Shown: positions 1 through 6,018 of the stretch, piece by piece
Position numbering within the stretch: position 1 is the stretch's first letter
Layout: each line of letters starts with the position of its first letter
NCBI GenBank assembly: GCA_027014065.1
Contig: JALWEL010000170.1
Span: forward strand, 1-7,867
Reading direction: 5' to 3'
Origin: DHVE2 group archaeon
GTDB taxonomy: Archaea > Thermoplasmatota > Thermoplasmata > Thermoplasmatales > Aciduliprofundaceae
Length of the DNA stretch: 7,867 bases
Made by a program: the position numbers and the translations under genes
The notes under the pieces: model-generated
What the model was told of the DNA's origin: nothing
Database searches by the model: none
What the model saw: only the letters and a program-made list of their open reading frames with translations

Positions 1-119
1 CCAACAAATTGATGGTATATTGATCCCAATTTTATGCCGGCTTCGAAGGCGGCCCGCTCCGCAGGGGTGCAGTTGAAGTATTTCTTCGCTCTGTCTTCCT
101 TTTTTTTCGTTATGACCAT
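1..119 (-). CDS. mptD: Archaeal dihydroneopterin aldolase MptD (DUF372 family), 5' end only
   Basis: Reading the minus strand from the ATG at 119 gives 39 codons and part of a fortieth before the window ends. The protein starts MVITKKKEDRAKKYFN and contains ERAAFEAGIKLGSIYHQFVG at residues 21-40. That segment matches the pattern ERAxFEAGIxLGxxxHQFxG, which I know from archaeal MptD proteins (DUF372). The family cleaves 7,8-dihydroneopterin to 6-hydroxymethyl-dihydropterin and glycolaldehyde in the cytoplasm, an early step towards methanopterin-type pterin cofactors. An in-frame TAA lies about 30 bases upstream, and the only other upstream start candidate is a TTG. I see no good SD motif, so a leaderless mRNA is plausible. 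It is divergent from the LeuD-like gene. The C-terminal two thirds are outside the window, so integrity cannot be judged. Confidence 0.85.
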   Translation of the reverse strand, partial: MVITKKKEDRAKKYFNCTPAERAAFEAGIKLGSIYHQFV

Positions 120-137
120 TCTTGAGGGGTATGGCAA

Positions 138-152
138 ACAAAGATATTAGAA
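138..152 (-). promoter_or_regulatory. Possible TATA box for mptD in the divergent intergenic region
   Basis: On the minus strand this stretch reads about TTCTAATATCTTTG and is centred some 26 bases before the mptD ATG. With the usual archaeal TATA-to-start distance, transcription would begin at or next to the start codon. This fits the absence of an SD motif. The match to the TATA consensus is weak. Confidence 0.3.
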
Positions 153-212
153 TTTTGGAAAAAATCAGATGTCAGAGAATATCTTTAATTACTAATTTTC
201 CATGGGGGTATT

Positions 213-737
213 ATGAAGCCGAGGACGATAAGAGGGAGAATATGGATGGTTCGCGATTCCGAGGGCAAGAGAATCGACAACATCGACACGGATATGATTT
301 TCCACAATAGATTCCTGTATATCACCGATTTGAAGGAGATGGGCAAGCACGCGTTTTCCAATCTTCCGGGGTGGGAGGATTTTCCACAAAAGGCGAAGCC
401 CGGGGACATCTTAGTGGTCGGCAGAAATTTTGGCTCTGGCTCGTCGAGGCAGCAAGCCGTGGACTGTTTCATCTCGCTGGGCATATCTCTAATTATTGGG
501 GAGAGCTTTGGCGCAATTTACAAGAGAAACGTTATAAACTCAGGATTGCCTTTAATCGAGGCACCGGGTATATTCGACACCGAATTGGAGGATGGGGATG
601 AGATTGAAGTGAATTTAGAGACGGGAGAAATTAAGAAAGATGGAAAATTAATAATTCAGGGCAAGCCCATGTCAAAGGTGGCCATGGATATCTACGACCA
701 CGGCGGGCTGATGAACTTAGCAAAGGAGATAGCATGA
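213..737 (+). CDS. Small (swivel-domain) subunit of an isopropylmalate dehydratase/homoaconitase-type hydro-lyase
   Basis: This 174-residue protein has the landmarks of the LeuD/aconitase-swivel family: NIDTD at residues 23-27, RFLYITD at 33-39, GRNFGSGSSRQQ at 70-81 and RNVINSGLP at 105-113. Such subunits pair with a separate 4Fe-4S large subunit (LeuC type) to interconvert hydroxy-acids by dehydration and rehydration in the cytoplasm. Family members act in leucine synthesis, in homocitrate/homoaconitate pathways or on related acids. The substrate loop reads FLYIT. It matches neither the YLRT of methanogen homoaconitase nor the YLVY/YLVM of isopropylmalate isomerase as I recall them, so I give no gene symbol. 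The length is typical. The ATG at 213 has GGGGGT at 204-209, and the N-terminus aligns with family members. No large subunit is in the window. The last four bases overlap the next gene (ATGA), so the two are probably co-translated. Confidence 0.88.
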   Translation: MKPRTIRGRIWMVRDSEGKRIDNIDTDMIFHNRFLYITDLKEMGKHAFSNLPGWEDFPQKAKPGDILVVGRNFGSGSSRQQAVDCFISLGISLIIGESFGAIYKRNVINSGLPLIEAPGIFDTELEDGDEIEVNLETGEIKKDGKLIIQGKPMSKVAMDIYDHGGLMNLAKEIA

Positions 738-2032
738 TCGATTTTTTCATTGCTTCCCTTCCTGAAGAAATTGAAATCTTAGAGAAATTGGGGGATTTCA
801 GGGGCGCGTTGAAGAGGATAGATGAATATCTCTCGATGAACCTTCCGCCATGTATGGTTTTGCGATTGCAATACGAGAAAGAGAGAATTTTCAGATTGCG
901 CAAAGAATATTCTATTTCTATCTCAAAAGCGCGGGAGATGTTGAAGAGAGATCTGCAAGGAGTAAAAGAATCGGAAATAGACGCTTGGCTGAATAATGGC
1001 TGGTTAGATTGCCGGAAAATAGATAAAAAAATGAGATGCTTCAACAGGTTCGAAGATAACCTTATTTTTTCCTCTCCATCGCTTTCGAAGAGAAGGGTGA
1101 AAAAGAAAGATACGAGGACGAATGAGCTTATCTTGGGGACTTTGATAAGGATGAATACGGGTGAGATAAAAAGGTACAGAATTACCGCGGGAATAAAGCT
1201 GAGAATAAGGAAAAAATACGAAGGGGAGAAGTTCCGCGTGTGGCTCCCCGTGCCCAGGGAGAATTTTCAAATAGACAAGGTGAAAATAATTTCCTCATCA
1301 CCAGAATATCTTTACGTGAACGACGGAGAGCAGAAAACTGCGTATTTCGAAACTAAGGAGCGAGAAATAAAGTTGGAGTTTTCGTACGAAATTTCCGAGG
1401 TCTCCGGGGGAATGGAAGGAAAAATAGAGGAAAAACATACGTGGGAAAAATACCCGCACATTGTTTTCTCTCCTTATCTGAAAAATATAACGAACACCGT
1501 TACTGAGGGCATGGATGACGAGTTCGAAAAAGCGAGGAGAATTTACGAGTGGGTGACATCGCACATGCGCTATTTCTACGTTAAAAATTACGGCACGTAC
1601 GAGAATATAGGGGAGTATGCGGCCACGAATTTGAAGGGGGACTGTGGATTTCATGCAATTCTTTTCATCGCGCTTGCAAGAATCTCCGGTATTCCGGCAA
1701 AATGGCAGAGCGGCTGGTTCATCACCCCTTACTACGCTGGCCCTCATGATTGGGCTCAGGTGAATATCGACGGAGAATGGTACCCCGTGGATGCGTCCTT
1801 CGGAAATTTAAAGCGCCACACTAAGGTGGAGAACGAGTTCTACTTCGGAAATTTGGACGCGTTTAGAATGATTGCCAATGACGACATCGTGGAAGAATTC
1901 TCCCCGAAGAAGAAATTCTGGCGCTCTGATCCGGTGGACAATCAGGTGGGCGAGGTGGAAACTGAAGAGCGAAACATATATTACGACGGCTTCTCATGGA
2001 AAATTTACCTGAAGGAAATGAAGAAAATATAA
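734..2032 (+). CDS. Cytoplasmic transglutaminase-like (papain-fold) protein with N-terminal helical region
   Basis: The protein has 432 residues, with no signal peptide and no membrane segment, so it should be cytoplasmic. Residues 1-120 are helical and charged. They include a TPR-like stretch (DFRGALKRIDEYL) and a possible winged-helix-like segment ending NRFEDNLIF. A beta-rich region follows at about 140-240. The transglutaminase-like core lies at about 260-370. Cys304 sits in KGDCGFHAILFIALARISGI, His338 in HDWAQVNIDGEWY and Asp353 in VDASFG, giving an intact Cys-His-Asp triad. Proteins of this superfamily (transglut_core) may be proteases, amidases or crosslinking enzymes, and archaeal members are mostly uncharacterised. 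It overlaps the LeuD-like gene by four bases, so it is probably in the same operon, although no functional link is obvious. The fold assignment is firm. The substrate is unknown. Confidence 0.88.
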   Translation: MIDFFIASLPEEIEILEKLGDFRGALKRIDEYLSMNLPPCMVLRLQYEKERIFRLRKEYSISISKAREMLKRDLQGVKESEIDAWLNNGWLDCRKIDKKMRCFNRFEDNLIFSSPSLSKRRVKKKDTRTNELILGTLIRMNTGEIKRYRITAGIKLRIRKKYEGEKFRVWLPVPRENFQIDKVKIISSSPEYLYVNDGEQKTAYFETKEREIKLEFSYEISEVSGGMEGKIEEKHTWEKYPHIVFSPYLKNITNTVTEGMDDEFEKARRIYEWVTSHMRYFYVKNYGTYENIGEYAATNLKGDCGFHAILFIALARISGIPAKWQSGWFITPYYAGPHDWAQVNIDGEWYPVDASFGNLKRHTKVENEFYFGNLDAFRMIANDDIVEEFSPKKKFWRSDPVDNQVGEVETEERNIYYDGFSWKIYLKEMKKI

Positions 2033-2034
2033 AA

Positions 2035-3303
2035 TCAGAGGAACTCGTCCTCGGATACGGGCATCATTGTGAACCCGGAAATGACCTTCGGGTAGAAATC
2101 CGTGGTTTTCTGAGGCATGCGCTCTAAATTCTTCGCCACTTCTAGCACTTTCTCCGGCGGTGTGGGATTCATAAGAAATGCGACCTTTGCTTCTCCATTG
2201 TCCACTCTCGCAATCGCGTCCTCGATCCATCTCTCGTAAGCGATGTCTTCATCTATTTTCGGGTTCTCCACGCCCATGCTCCTCAATATTACTTCCCTTA
2301 GAACCACCGCATCCAAGGATTTGTACTCGTCGCTCCACTCGCCCCGTATCATATCGGAAACGTCCCTGAACCTGCGCAGCCCGTACGCTTTGCCGTCTTG
2401 GTACATTACGAAAGAATTCGTATCTGCGTTATTTTTCAACCATTTTTCCGCTTCTTCCTTTTCTATTTCCTCCACGCTGAAGTATTTCTTCAATTTCTCA
2501 AACACATCGTTTGGCATATTTTTCTTCAGCAGAAGGCGGTGGGTCGGGAGAACAATTAGCCCGGGATCGTCTAAGGGAACCATGTAAGTCATTCGGTAAT
2601 TGAACGCGTTGTTTTCTTTCCACCCTTTATGATTCTTTCTCATCTCATCCCTGAAGAACACTGCCGTCTCATAGCGGTGATGCCCGTCCGCTATAACGAC
2701 TTGCTCATCCTTGAGCACTTCTTGAATAATTTTTATCTTCTCCTCATCCTCTACTTTAAACAGTCTGGTTATCGTCCCGAATTCGTCAGTGCCGTAAAAA
2801 TCAGGCTCTCTTCTGACTACTTCGTCTATTATTTCTCGCACCCTTCCGTCATCTTTGAAAAGAACGAACCCCGCTTCTAAATTGGTTTTTGTCGCCCTTA
2901 ACATTTTCAATCTATCCTCTTTTGGTCCTTTGTGTGTCTTCTCATGCGGCAAAACGATGCGTTCTTCAAATGGATGCAGGCGCATCGCGGCGATGAATCC
3001 TCTTCGTGTGTATTTCTTCCCGCGGAGCTTGAACTCCTGCGTGTATATGTAAATTGCCGGTTTTTCGTCTCTCTTTAAAATCCCGTTCTCTTTCCACTCT
3101 TTCAGCCTTTTCGCTGCGATTTCGTACCTGTTCTCTTCCTTCGGGAGAATCAGCTTCACAAAGTTGTACTCGCTTTTCTTGTAATACGAGTCCTGCATCT
3201 TCGCATCAATCTTATCGTAGGGCTGAGTTATCACGTCGCTCAAATCTTTGCCTATTTCCTCTTCGTTGTAATGTATCGCCCTGAACGGTTTGATTTCCAC
3301 CAT
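2035..3303 (-). CDS. DUF1015 family protein, complete
   Basis: The 422-residue protein shows hallmarks of DUF1015: ITQPYDKI at residues 25-32, LPHEKTH at 118-124, ADGHHRYETA at 205-214 and TTDFYPKVISGF at 400-411. The length is normal for the family, and the protein is soluble with no signal peptide. The DGHHR motif resembles the ligand-binding motif of the ParB/SerK-like fold. As I recall, bacterial genetics and neighbourhoods beside serA tie DUF1015 to serine/phosphoserine metabolism, but I cannot verify this here and no ser gene is in the window. The start is well set: the minus strand reads GGTGAT (forward 3307-3312) just before the ATG at 3303, and an AT-rich TATA-like box lies further upstream. 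The stop faces the transglutaminase-like gene's stop with two bases between them. Confidence 0.9.
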   Translation of the reverse strand: MVEIKPFRAIHYNEEEIGKDLSDVITQPYDKIDAKMQDSYYKKSEYNFVKLILPKEENRYEIAAKRLKEWKENGILKRDEKPAIYIYTQEFKLRGKKYTRRGFIAAMRLHPFEERIVLPHEKTHKGPKEDRLKMLRATKTNLEAGFVLFKDDGRVREIIDEVVRREPDFYGTDEFGTITRLFKVEDEEKIKIIQEVLKDEQVVIADGHHRYETAVFFRDEMRKNHKGWKENNAFNYRMTYMVPLDDPGLIVLPTHRLLLKKNMPNDVFEKLKKYFSVEEIEKEEAEKWLKNNADTNSFVMYQDGKAYGLRRFRDVSDMIRGEWSDEYKSLDAVVLREVILRSMGVENPKIDEDIAYERWIEDAIARVDNGEAKVAFLMNPTPPEKVLEVAKNLERMPQKTTDFYPKVISGFTMMPVSEDEFL

Positions 3304-3340
3304 ATTATCACCATGCCTTCATGCCCTTCGGGTATTAAAC

Positions 3341-3349
3341 GATTTAATT
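3341..3349 (-). promoter_or_regulatory. Candidate TATA box for the DUF1015 gene, within an inverted repeat
   Basis: The minus strand reads CAATTAAATC here. It is placed so that transcription would start about 15 bases before the ATG at 3303 and leave the GGTGAT SD inside a short leader. The site overlaps a perfect inverted repeat, TTAAA-CGA-TTTAA (3335-3347). The octamer CGATTTAA recurs at 3382-3389. Either could be an operator or simply an effect of AT-richness. Confidence 0.4.
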
Positions 3350-3427
3350 GATGCTCATTATTTATGTTCTTTTTTGTTTGTCGATTTAACCAACAAAAAG
3401 CTAAAGTTTATCTGTCTGACATGATCG

Positions 3428-3438
3428 ATATATATATA
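3428..3438 (+). promoter_or_regulatory. Strong TATA box for the secreted-protein gene
   Basis: An uninterrupted ATATATATATA run is centred near 3433. The normal archaeal TATA-to-start spacing of about 26 bases puts transcription initiation near 3458-3461, downstream of the first ATG (3451) and at the second (3460). This argues for a leaderless or very short-leader mRNA that starts translation at 3460 or 3472. Confidence 0.6.
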
Positions 3439-3450
3439 CTATGAACTTAT

Positions 3451-4287
3451 ATGGTTAATATGGTGTTTGCTATGAAGAAGGGGGATATAGCAAAAAACAT
3501 AGTGGAAGTGATAGGATTTACAGGAGTACTATTGATGATACTAGTGTTCGTACCAAGTGGAGTAAATGCCCAATATATGGGGACTGGTCATGGAAATGCA
3601 GTTTTTATGAAAGAGGTGGTAAATGAAAAATCAGATGGCCATGGTAATGTAGTAAGTGTCGTGGGCGATGCATATGCTTTATTTGGTTCAGATGGGGATA
3701 TGCAAGCATCAGCGTTTATCTTTACGGAATATTTATCTCTTAACCCGAATGATAACTCATGGACACTTAAACAGAGTTCGGCTAACTCACAAGATACGCC
3801 AACAACACAGATTTCTTTGACCAATCCTACATCTGGTGGGCCGTCTAGTTTTATATTAAATACAGTGACACCCCTATCAATAAATAAAAGAGAACAGGCA
3901 GGAACTGTGACATATACCTATGGGGTATCTGCTAATATGGGTGTGGCTGTAGAAGGAGTAAGTGCGGGTATGGATGCGTCAGCGTATGTTACTTGGAGCT
4001 CTCCTGTTTACTACTACACATATGGTCCACGAACTACCACAACCACAAACCTTGCTTGGTGGGGCTATGTGAGCGGAGATACTCAGTTCGCCAGACATTT
4101 TTCAGCAGGTGTTGCGGTACAATATCAAAGCGTTGGTATACAGGGCATCCATTACTCTTTTACTGGGCGTTTCCATCACAGTAGCTGGTGGCCTTGGGAT
4201 AACTATGACACATCAGCAACCGTGAGTGGTGATTTAGAATACACTTATTATGCCGGTGGTGGGGGTGCGGGAGGAAGATATGAATAA
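3451..4287 (+). CDS. Secreted, cysteine-free, aromatic- and glycine-rich beta protein of unknown function
   Basis: The full frame encodes 278 residues and I do not recognise the family. Residues 8-40 form a Sec-type signal peptide: MKKGDIAKN, a hydrophobic core (VLLMILVFVP), then a likely cut after SGVNA before QYMGT. The mature part of about 238 residues has no cysteine. It carries a short repeat (GHGNAV, GHGNVV), a Ser/Thr/Asn-rich middle, and a C-terminal half rich in Tyr, Trp and Gly. That half has alternating polar and non-polar residues, as expected of amphipathic beta strands. It ends in YYAGGGGAGGRYE. In-frame ATGs lie at 3451, 3460 and 3472. The TATA position rules against 3451, and GGTG at 3462-3465 precedes 3472, which gives a standard signal-peptide N-terminus. 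It sits just before an ABC-transporter operon but has its own promoter and terminator. It could be a toxin/bacteriocin-like effector or a surface protein. The open reading frame is convincing, but any function is a guess. Confidence 0.82.
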   Translation: MVNMVFAMKKGDIAKNIVEVIGFTGVLLMILVFVPSGVNAQYMGTGHGNAVFMKEVVNEKSDGHGNVVSVVGDAYALFGSDGDMQASAFIFTEYLSLNPNDNSWTLKQSSANSQDTPTTQISLTNPTSGGPSSFILNTVTPLSINKREQAGTVTYTYGVSANMGVAVEGVSAGMDASAYVTWSSPVYYYTYGPRTTTTTNLAWWGYVSGDTQFARHFSAGVAVQYQSVGIQGIHYSFTGRFHHSSWWPWDNYDTSATVSGDLEYTYYAGGGGAGGRYE

Positions 4288-4302
4288 TTTTTTAATTTTT
4301 TT
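4288..4302 (+). terminator. T-rich transcription terminator after the secreted-protein gene
   Basis: Directly after the stop codon the plus strand reads six T, two A and seven T. Oligo-T tracts on the non-template strand are enough to terminate archaeal RNA polymerase. This would separate the secreted-protein transcript from the ABC operon, though read-through is possible. Confidence 0.55.
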
Positions 4303-4314
4303 AAAAAGATATGG

Positions 4315-4324
4315 TTTAAATAAA
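4315..4324 (+). promoter_or_regulatory. TATA box of the ABC-transporter operon
   Basis: TTTAAATAAA is centred near 4319, which predicts initiation near 4341-4345, only 10-14 bases before the ATG at 4355. GGTGAT at 4344-4349 would then lie at the very 5' end of the message. A second promoter here means the four downstream genes can be expressed apart from the secreted protein. Confidence 0.5.
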
Positions 4325-4354
4325 GGAAAAATATCCTGTGCTTGGTGATTAGCC

Positions 4355-5158
4355 ATGGAAAGAAAGAGGATAATTGGAATATTGATTGCGATTGCGGTTA
4401 TATCTGCGGGCATGATAGCCTATGTAATAATAAACTCATCCAATGATGAGGATCAAGTCGTAACTCTCACAATAGAATCTGAGAAAAGAGAATACAATAT
4501 GGGAGAAAATGTGACAATTATTGTAAAAGAATCTACAACAAACGCACATTTCCAAATACGTGCAAATGCAACGTATCCAAACGGAGTTCCTGGTATTGGC
4601 TTGGAAATATCCAGAATTCCCCCAGGATATCCTGTTAAAAAAGCGTTATCTCTCCAATATCCAGCAGCTCAAATGCCACAACCGGTTTATTTTGGGCTGG
4701 TTCCGTATATAATAAACGATAAACAAAAAACATATAAATTTACGTGGAATCAAACCATAATTGATCAAATAACAACAAAAATGTATCGAGCCCCATCCGG
4801 TTTTTATATTGTGAATTTAGGTCATTATGTTATAGACGAGGGATTTGGGACAATTATTAAAACGGTTTATGATGAGCGTTCTATATTTTTTATTCATGGT
4901 TTAAACTATACCATAAACAAAAACGAAAGCAAGTTGTATATCAATTCCACGGATATTATGAATTTCCAAGGAAAACTCGAATTTTGGGAGTATCATTCAG
5001 CAATAAATCAATCTTACTGTACCTCTATTCTATTTAACTACACAGGAAAAGGTATTGTTATAGATTTGAGCGATTATCTCAATTCAACTGCACTAAAGGA
5101 GTGTGACATTATATACATAGATACCCCTTACGGACAGTACTGGGTTGATGAACCATGA
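4355..5158 (+). CDS. Membrane-anchored extracytoplasmic protein, sequon-rich, first gene of the ABC operon
   Basis: The product has 267 residues. Residues 1-5 are basic and 6-26 form one hydrophobic helix with no clear cleavage site, so it is probably an N-terminal anchor with the rest outside the cell. The outer part looks like beta sandwich. LTIESEKREYNMGENVTIIV near 38-57 resembles the first strands of Ig-like or BsuPI-like domains, and APSGFYIV near 146-153 resembles a later strand of that type. This resemblance is weak. Nine Asn-X-Ser/Thr sequons are present (N52, N71, N132, N184, N190, N197, N218, N228, N243), which suggests heavy N-glycosylation. Two cysteines (C222, C250) could form a disulfide. 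The start is supported by GGTGAT at 4344-4349. The stop overlaps the ATPase start (ATGA), so it is probably a partner of the transporter. Its role as receptor, scaffold or immunity factor is unknown. Confidence 0.85.
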   Translation: MERKRIIGILIAIAVISAGMIAYVIINSSNDEDQVVTLTIESEKREYNMGENVTIIVKESTTNAHFQIRANATYPNGVPGIGLEISRIPPGYPVKKALSLQYPAAQMPQPVYFGLVPYIINDKQKTYKFTWNQTIIDQITTKMYRAPSGFYIVNLGHYVIDEGFGTIIKTVYDERSIFFIHGLNYTINKNESKLYINSTDIMNFQGKLEFWEYHSAINQSYCTSILFNYTGKGIVIDLSDYLNSTALKECDIIYIDTPYGQYWVDEP

Positions 5159-6018
5159 AAGCCCTGGAGGTTAGAAAAATAAAGAAAACATATTCTAAGT
5201 GGAGACATCCAGTAAGGGCATTAGATGGTGTATCTTTTGATGTGGAAGATGGCATTACAGTGGGTCTTGTAGGCCCAAACGGTGCTGGTAAGTCTACATT
5301 GATAAAAATAATTGTAGGATTTCTTAAAAAAGATGAGGGAGAAATAAATATAAAAACATCAAAACCTCTTGGTTATGTACAGGAATATCCCACGTTTTTT
5401 GACATGTCCATGGAAAATAATCTCAAATATATCGGGGATTTAACGGGAACATCTTTTGATAAAGTAGAAAGGCTATTGAAAAAATTCGGGCTTTGGGATA
5501 GAAAAAGTGCAGTTCCATCCCAACTCTCAAAAGGCCAGACTAAAAGACTTGCTATATTGCGGAGTATCATACATGATCCTGATATTTTGGTTATGGATGA
5601 ACCATTTTCAGGGTTGGATCCCTCTATGGCGATAGATATTCGAAATATGATTCAACAGTTAAAAGATGAGGGAAAAACTATGTTAATCTCTTCTCACAAT
5701 CTTCTTTATTTAACTCCAATCTGTGATCGTGTTATTTTTATGAGTGATGGAAGGATACTGGGGGAATATACACCCAAAAACACGATTAATTTACGGGTGG
5801 AATATATAGGGAATATTCCGGATGAGATGAAAAATTATATCGAGAGAGACGGGTTGATGGTAATAGAAGTTTCAAAGGAAAAAGTACCCGAGATCATACG
5901 CAAGTTGGTTAATGAAGGAGTAGAAATTTACCAAGCAAAGATAGAGGGATTGGATACCATATATGAGCGATTATACGCTGGGGATAGCCATGAAAAACAA
6001 ATTCCTAATTCATATTAA
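5155..6018 (+). CDS. ABC transporter ATP-binding subunit
   Basis: This 287-residue protein has every nucleotide-binding motif: Walker A GPNGAGKST at residues 40-48, Q-loop Gln76, signature LSKGQ at 124-128 (LSGGQ variant), Walker B ILVMDEP at 144-150, D-loop SGLDP at 152-156 and switch His181. It should hydrolyse ATP as a dimer on the cytoplasmic face. The LSKGQ signature and a C-terminal extension from about 205, ending EGLDTIYERLYAG, are typical of ATPases that serve ABC-2 (CcmA/NosF-like) exporters, not solute importers. No binding protein of a classic importer is present. It overlaps the upstream gene by four bases. Its last 29 bases (56 with the longest reading) overlap the permease, so ATPase and permease are presumably translated together. 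The transported substrate cannot be told from the sequence. Confidence 0.96.
   Translation: MKALEVRKIKKTYSKWRHPVRALDGVSFDVEDGITVGLVGPNGAGKSTLIKIIVGFLKKDEGEINIKTSKPLGYVQEYPTFFDMSMENNLKYIGDLTGTSFDKVERLLKKFGLWDRKSAVPSQLSKGQTKRLAILRSIIHDPDILVMDEPFSGLDPSMAIDIRNMIQQLKDEGKTMLISSHNLLYLTPICDRVIFMSDGRILGEYTPKNTINLRVEYIGNIPDEMKNYIERDGLMVIEVSKEKVPEIIRKLVNEGVEIYQAKIEGLDTIYERLYAGDSHEKQIPNSY
5980..5985 (+). promoter_or_regulatory. Ribosome binding site that favours the permease start at 5990
   Basis: GGGGAT lies four bases before the ATG at 5990. The context GGGGATAGCCATG closely resembles GGTGATTAGCCATG at the first gene of the same operon (4344-4357). No comparable motif precedes the upstream in-frame ATG at 5963. 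Confidence 0.5.

Noticed and set aside
122..310. Plus-strand 62-codon frame overlapping the divergent promoters and the start of the LeuD-like gene
   Set aside because: It has low complexity and is basic, with no recognisable motif. It runs out of frame across the clearly real LeuD-like coding sequence.
631..1044. Minus-strand frame of 137 codons opposite the LeuD-like/transglutaminase junction
   Set aside because: It lies wholly opposite two well-supported genes, its composition is that of an antisense shadow, and it has no SD or family motif.
1298..1747. Minus-strand frame of 149 codons opposite the transglutaminase core
   Set aside because: The opposite strand holds the catalytic motifs. 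This frame is Phe/Arg-rich without any domain pattern.
3304..3450. Possible small RNA or small protein gene in the divergent gap
   Set aside because: I found no tRNA-like fold or convincing short frame with an SD. Promoter elements for the two flanking genes explain the region.
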